Below, in pieces: positions 59,041 through 64,000 of a DNA stretch of 64,000 bases. A program made the position numbers and the translations under genes. Each line of letters opens with the position of its first letter. The first letter of the stretch is position 1. The notes below the pieces were generated by a model, which saw only the letters and a list, made by a program, of their open reading frames with translations, searched no databases and was not told the origin of the DNA. This DNA comes from Acanthacorydalis orientalis (lineage: Eukaryota > Arthropoda > Insecta > Megaloptera > Corydalidae), in the NCBI GenBank assembly GCA_034766995.1, contig CM068315.1:17966010-18030009 (forward strand), written 5' to 3'.

Positions 59041-61151
59041 AAAATATACCACAGTTTCTGCATCATCAAGCATAACCTAAATTACTTTTTATTTACCTTT
59101 ATTATATTTCATTACACAATAAATATGAAATGTGTACTTGTGTTCATTGTAAAATAAATGATTTATTTGAAATATACGATTCTTTTGTAAATAGATAATT
59201 ATTATAAAAAAAAGATAAAGAAGTATGAATGTTTTAGTTTCATTTATTTATCCAAATATTTAGTCAGAGAGGAGTAATGAATACTTGTTTCTATTCATAA
59301 AAAATATTTATATGCGAGTGTGTGTTTGCACAAGAGAAAAACTCTCAGAACTTGTAAATAAGTGCAGTAAGTTCTGTATTTCAGTAACGAAAGGGTAGAA
59401 TTTAAAAGTCGAGCGACTCGTATAGACAATAAAATTTAATATCCGTCTGAAGGCGCCGTATAAAACACGTAACAATATTAGACTCCACTATATCAACTTT
59501 ATTAACACGCGGCAGTTGAGACTAAAGACGGAGCAGAAACAGAAGGCGAAGAGGAAGAACAGGCGACAGATAATTTACGAGTTGATATTTTGTCATACGG
59601 ATAATAGATGGTTGCACCGCGTTCACATCCGACTATGCAATACACACGACGGGCCGCCCCAACTATAAATATCGTCTCGTTATAGTTAACAAACTTGTTC
59701 GCATCAACTTCATATCGAGTTGATGGACAGTCTTGTCATAGTTCTGCTCGGCTGGAAAATGAATACGAGGTGAAAACAGTTTATAAACTTGTGTGCACGG
59801 AGGAGTGAGTTGGTGATGACAAAACGTGATATGTCTGCGGGTTATTATTTTTTAACTCGCAGCGTGGATTTTCACTAACACGCTCGAGAGTTTAAATTAA
59901 GTTCTAGAAATGACGTGAAGTAATGTACATCCAACTCACACACAGGAACGAACTCGCGTCCGTACACACACACACACAGTACGAATATATGCGCACATAA
60001 TTTGAAGTGTCAACTATTTTTCTGTCTGAAAATCCCAACGTTTAATTAAAAAGTTATATTAATTAAGATCTATCCGTCTAATTGCTATTGGCACTTTAAA
60101 GGTTTTAATTTATCGATCGGCTCAGTGGTCTTTATTTAAAATGAAATAAAATAAACGCCAATATCGTCGATTTTTATACGAATATCGAAAGTACGACCGT
60201 CGAAATTTACATAAGCCATTACTTTATGTGTAGTACGAGTGCGATTTACTTAAATATACAAAACATTTTGTATATTTGAATAAATTTCATGGAGTTACAT
60301 TTTATTTTATATAAATTGAATTGCGTTCGAATCTACTCGAATTATATGGCATCGTCTTAGTTTTCAGTTAGTTAATGTTTCCATTATTATTAAAGTAATT
60401 CTCTTTTTAGCCTCGCACGAAACACTTCATCAAAACAAGTGGAAATTGATCTTACGAGAAAATGTAAACTTAATTAAATGTCATTCCGTTAAATCGATAA
60501 AATTTATTAATACTAAATATTTGTTATAAGAAACAAAAAGATTTATTGAGTGAGTACTAAAATCCTAACCGATTTATAAAAAGAGGCGTTTTATAGTCAT
60601 CTAATTGTAGAAACACTTTTATAAATACATAAATTTATATAAATTGTTCGAAAGAATATGGTGGTAATTGTTAGTTAAATGTCAAATTGATATATTTTAA
60701 ATACATTTTCATTAAATTAATTATAATTGATAATCAATATTTTCAGTATATCATATTATTCGAATTTTGGAAAAGATCAGGTATATCAAGAACCAAAAAA
60801 AATAATTTGTTAAATCTTTACATATCTTTTTTTGGAAATAAAATTATACATCCTTTTAGATTTTAAACAGAGGCACACGAATACTGCTAGAACGTTGAAA
60901 AAAGATTATATAAAACACTAGAAATTATATCATTCTGTTTACAAATAAACTAATTGTTTTACAATAAAAAATAGGGCACTTCTTTATTTGTCATCGCCAG
61001 TATTTTCTAAATCCTTACTAAATATTATCACTACTGAACATGCTTTATACATAATTCAAATAATTATCAATTTTTATAAACAGTTTGTCCGTATCTGTAA
61101 AATAAATAATAATATTTGTTCTGAGAAAGAATCAGTTTCAAGTTAAATTAA

Positions 61152-61156
61152 ATATA

Positions 61157-61197
<41 letters not shown>
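61152..61197. repeat. (TA)n microsatellite
   Basis: TA repeat of about 45 bases, 20 bases before the next array. Confidence 0.95.
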
Positions 61198-61198
<1 letters not shown>

Positions 61199-61216
61199 GT
61201 AACCGAATACTCGAAC

Positions 61217-61218
<2 letters not shown>

Positions 61219-61292
<74 letters not shown>
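61219..61292. repeat. (TA)n microsatellite
   Basis: About 73 uninterrupted bases of TA repeat. Confidence 0.97.
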
Positions 61293-61296
<4 letters not shown>

Positions 61297-61669
61297 TACA
61301 TATAGAAACATCGTTCTTCACCAATGCAATTATGCAAACTGTCATAGCAAATCATTATCAAACCATACGCTACGACAAGAAATTATACTCCACTAAGAAC
61401 CTGTCTCGAACAGCTTCTTTTTCTTATCGAATCAACGAGAATATTTGTTGATACCCTAGTAGTCTATCTACTTGATACTTTTTTTTACAGTCTGACAAAT
61501 ATGTCGTTTTCTACGAGTTATTTCAAGTATTTAATAAGTTTGTTTTTGTCAGAAAAACATACACACATACAGCATAGTAGCAGATTAATTGTATGATCGT
61601 GGAGTATATATTAATCAACTATTGAACGTTTAATTATTGAATCAATACAGGAAGACGTATTTCATAGAC

Positions 61670-61692
61670 ATATATATATATATATATATATA
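61670..61692. repeat. (TA)n microsatellite
   Basis: 23 bases of TA repeat. Confidence 0.9.
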
Positions 61693-62314
61693 GTTTGTCA
61701 TTAAATGACATAGACTTAAATCAATTTAAAATCATTCAAGTTATTTAAGTCATACATCTAGTTTTTTTTCATATTTAAGTGTTTAAAAAATGCATCTTAA
61801 TTAATCATTTATTGAATTTACTTCTTTAAATATTTTAAAATTAATTTTTAATTTAAATATTTCTTTAAATAGTGGAATGTATTTAGCAGATATTAATTCT
61901 ACTTCTGTGTAGCTAAACCAACATATGTTAACTTAAATGTACGAATACTGAATAAAATATGCTCATTGATAATTTTATATATCTAAAAAATATCCAGTTT
62001 TTTTTAAAAAAAACTTTAAGCAAAAACATTTGTTTCTCTGCAATGTTCACTACTATTTCTATTGAAAATAATTCATTTCATTATAAGAAATGTATTTATA
62101 TAAAAAACATAACAGAGAAAACAATCTTTGATGAAAAAATTATACATAGTTTTTCTAAAAAAGGATTTATTTTAGCTCGACTGAATAGAAATAAAAGTTA
62201 TAACTTATTTTGAGCAAAAAATTAATAATTTTTTGAAAAGTTTTCCTGAAATTTAAACCAAAGGATTTTTAATCTCCATTTTAAAATGTATTGAAAATTC
62301 TCAAGTCGTAAATA

Positions 62315-62482
62315 TTAGGATGGTAGAAAAATAATTGCGATTTTTGTTTCCTGAATTCTAACCTATTTTTTTTCAATTAAAGTGTTATTTAATTGTATTC
62401 ATATTAATATCATTTTAAAGCAAATTTTTCGGTCTATATTATAGTAACATCGAATTTGGTTTTCTTATTAATTTGCCTTCAT
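62315..62482 (+). mobile_element. Cecropia-type mariner, 5' terminal fragment
   Basis: TIR ttaggatggtagaaaaat after TA (62313-62314). It is followed by the family's 5' untranslated region (ctgaattctaacctattttt, atattaatatcattttaaag, tttttcggtctatatt), as in the copies at 7555 and 34791. Similarity stops at about 62482, before the transposase start codon, where unrelated sequence begins. Confidence 0.8.
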
Positions 62483-62994
62483 ATCATCTCCTTCACAACA
62501 TCTTCTCCGAAGCTGAAGAAATCATTCCCGCAACTTCGGTACCATTTTTTTTGACTGAAATGCGAAAAGTATACAATGCAGCTACTTTTCGGACGATATC
62601 ATGTTCACTACTGTTTAGTGAGGTTATGTCAACTGCTTAATTAAGATATATAGTGTTTTAAATGTTAGCATTGGCACTTCAACAGCCTAAAACGATGAGA
62701 AAAAAAGATTTTAATTTAAAACAATTATGATTGATTTAACGTAAAGACATAAATTTCAGTACTACACCTAATAAAATAAATCAACGTATTAAAAATGTGT
62801 TTGATTAAAATTAATTAAATGCTGTTAAATTCGTTATATAAATTGACAAAACTGAATTACATATAATTATGTATAAAATTAATTTTTACATCTAGTATTA
62901 AACACTTTAGAATAATTTGTGAAAGGGAAAAAAATTAAATTAAAATAAAGTTGGATTGATTCAATTTAAAGAGACCGAATTACTTTTTACCCTA

Positions 62995-63057
<63 letters not shown>

Positions 63058-63065
63058 TATGAGGT
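62483..63065. other. Unclassified interval
   Basis: Bases 62483-62640 are of higher complexity (ccgaagctgaagaaatca, cccgcaacttcggtacc) and adjoin the truncated mariner end. They may belong to another, unrecognised repeat. The rest is AT-rich, with a (TA)n array at 62999-63050. Confidence 0.4.
62999..63050. repeat. (TA)n microsatellite
   Basis: 52 bases of TA repeat. Confidence 0.97.
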
Positions 63066-63410
63066 TGCAAGTTTTCGGTCAATTCATGTGACAGTCATCT
63101 CCGTTCTTTCTATCGTGAAATGGTTGATTTATCGACTTGTTGAGCCAATTCTTTGAATGTTTAAGCAGGATTTTCTTCCAATAGAGCTTGCAGTTATTCA
63201 TCTTCGAAATTTTTCGATTCACCTGGCTGTTGTTAGTCATTAACATCACAATCACTACATTTGAATAGTCGATACCAATTTCTACATATTGTTTCCGATG
63301 TAGCAGATTCACCATAATTTTTCATAATCAATCGATGAGCTTCAGCTGCACTTTTTCAAACCGAGGTAGTGTGAAAGCACACATCGGAAAAACAACTTAT
63401 CGTGTTCCAT
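63066..63410 (-). pseudogene. Mos1/mellifera-like mariner DNA-binding domain fragment
   Basis: From ATG at 63408-63410 on the minus strand: MEHDKLFFRCVLSHYLGLKK, then after a one-base shift KSAAEAHRLIMKNYGESATS, ETICRNWYRLFKCSDCDVND, a linker with GESKNFEDE, and LQALLEENPA, TFKELAQQVDKSTISR with scattered stops. These are the two helix-turn-helix motifs and the linker of a Mos1/mellifera-type mariner transposase. The sequence ends at the TA repeat (63050) before any catalytic residue. I saw no matching TIR on the right side, so the outer boundary is unknown. It is a different lineage from every other mariner in the window. Confidence 0.72.
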
Positions 63411-64000
63411 TTTAATTTGGTTATAGAAAAGTACTTGTGTAAACAAAGGATGACGTCTGATTGAATTTTTGTGAGAAATATTCAAACTGCAAAATGACGA
63501 CTGCAAAGAGACATCTATCACTGCCCACAGCATACGCATCTAGAGTCATTTATACGTGAACAGCGTCTTTTAATGCAACTTCCTATTATCATTATTCAAC
63601 AATCAATATTCGACAAACAATTATTGAATTAATACCTCTTTGAAATTCACTAAATTTGAGAAATTGAATGTTATTATTTTCCAGATATTTCCATCAAGTT
63701 TTCGATTATCTACTCATCTTTTCATTAAAATGTTTTTAAACATTAAAGCACATTTTTACTCAATCTCATTTTTAATATGATGATCTTCTTGGCGAATAAC
63801 TGATTCAATAAGTGAGCTCAAATAGACGTGCAACGTCTTAGACTACTGTACCATTCTTGTAATATATATATATATATATTAGGGGGCTTTGCCTCAGGCT
63901 CGTTCACTAACAGGCTATGTTCACCAACCCTCGGGCTAGCTGCGCTCGCCCATTTGTCAAATATAAACATGCACATGAAACCGTATGAAACAATAAACAT
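63411..64000. other. Unclassified interval at the window edge
   Basis: Bases 63411-63545 may still belong to the 5' untranslated part of the mariner fragment. After a short (TA)n tract (63862-63879) the composition changes sharply to GC-richer sequence (agggggctttgcctcaggct), with two near-identical units caggctcgttcactaa and caggctatgttcaccaa in tandem. Nothing is recognised and the segment continues to or past the window edge. Confidence 0.4.

Larger units (their letters stand above)
59041..62314. other. Non-coding interval with a CpG-bearing patch
   Basis: Bases ~59380-60250 are of higher complexity with many CpG words (ggcgccgtataaaac, acgacgggccgccc, acacgctcgag). They also contain an acacacacaca tract near 59966. 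The rest is AT-rich with three (TA)n arrays. The frame at 61959-62213 (plus) has no domain. No gene supported. Confidence 0.45.

Overview
The window reads as a gene-poor, AT-rich stretch of an insect nuclear genome. The evidence is long (TA)n arrays, no bacterial gene structure, and about twenty decayed Tc1/mariner copies of types known mainly from insects, plus hAT elements. A hymenopteran would fit, but the sequence does not settle the order. No intact host protein-coding gene, tRNA or rRNA could be supported. The longest non-transposon open frame (12628-13014) is compositionally driven, so the window is probably intergenic or lies inside a very large intron.

The recognisable content is almost all fossil DNA transposons. 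(1) Cecropia-type mariners fall into two sub-lineages by terminal inverted repeat (TIR). The 'ggttggtagg' group is at 149-253, 2587-3148, 7555-8089, 20234-21359, 24667-24743, 34791-35364, 45149-45692 and 62315-62482. The 'ggttggtgcaaa' group is at 9494-10760, 26801-27702, 57014-57320 and 57513-58000. (2) Irritans-type mariners are at 4968-6229, 30475-31095 and 51280-52398. (3) A 'cgagggtc...tgataag' TIR family is at 14913-16078, 33405-34188 and 47633-48957. (4) A 'cgaggtcagacaattaag' TIR element is at 13982-14904; its transposase is the best preserved here. (5) A Mos1/mellifera-like DNA-binding-domain fragment is at 63066-63410. (6) A Tc1/mariner-superfamily transposase of the DUF4817/DDE_3 type is at 58001-58990, joined to a cecropia mariner fragment. 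(7) hAT elements comprise a ZBED-like transposase relic (22446-24477), a deleted element with a perfect 8-bp target-site duplication (TSD; 53948-54729), and two short non-autonomous candidates (24583-25229 and 40915-41315). Every transposase is broken by stops, frameshifts or deletions.

Between the transposons lies AT-rich sequence with (TA)n, (AC)n and (GT)n microsatellites and scattered patches of higher complexity and CpG content, such as 440-740, 6640-7110, 8430-9190, 11560-13300, 16470-16950, 38860-39420, 41880-42680 and 59380-60250. These patches are the best places to look for regulatory DNA or unannotated 5' exons. Two hairpin-forming inverted repeats (2283-2361 and 30229-30290) lie outside the transposons.

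There is no operon-like or pathway logic here. What the window records is repeated waves of mariner invasion, internal deletion, nesting and chimera formation, often next to TA-repeat tracts that supply mariner's TA target.
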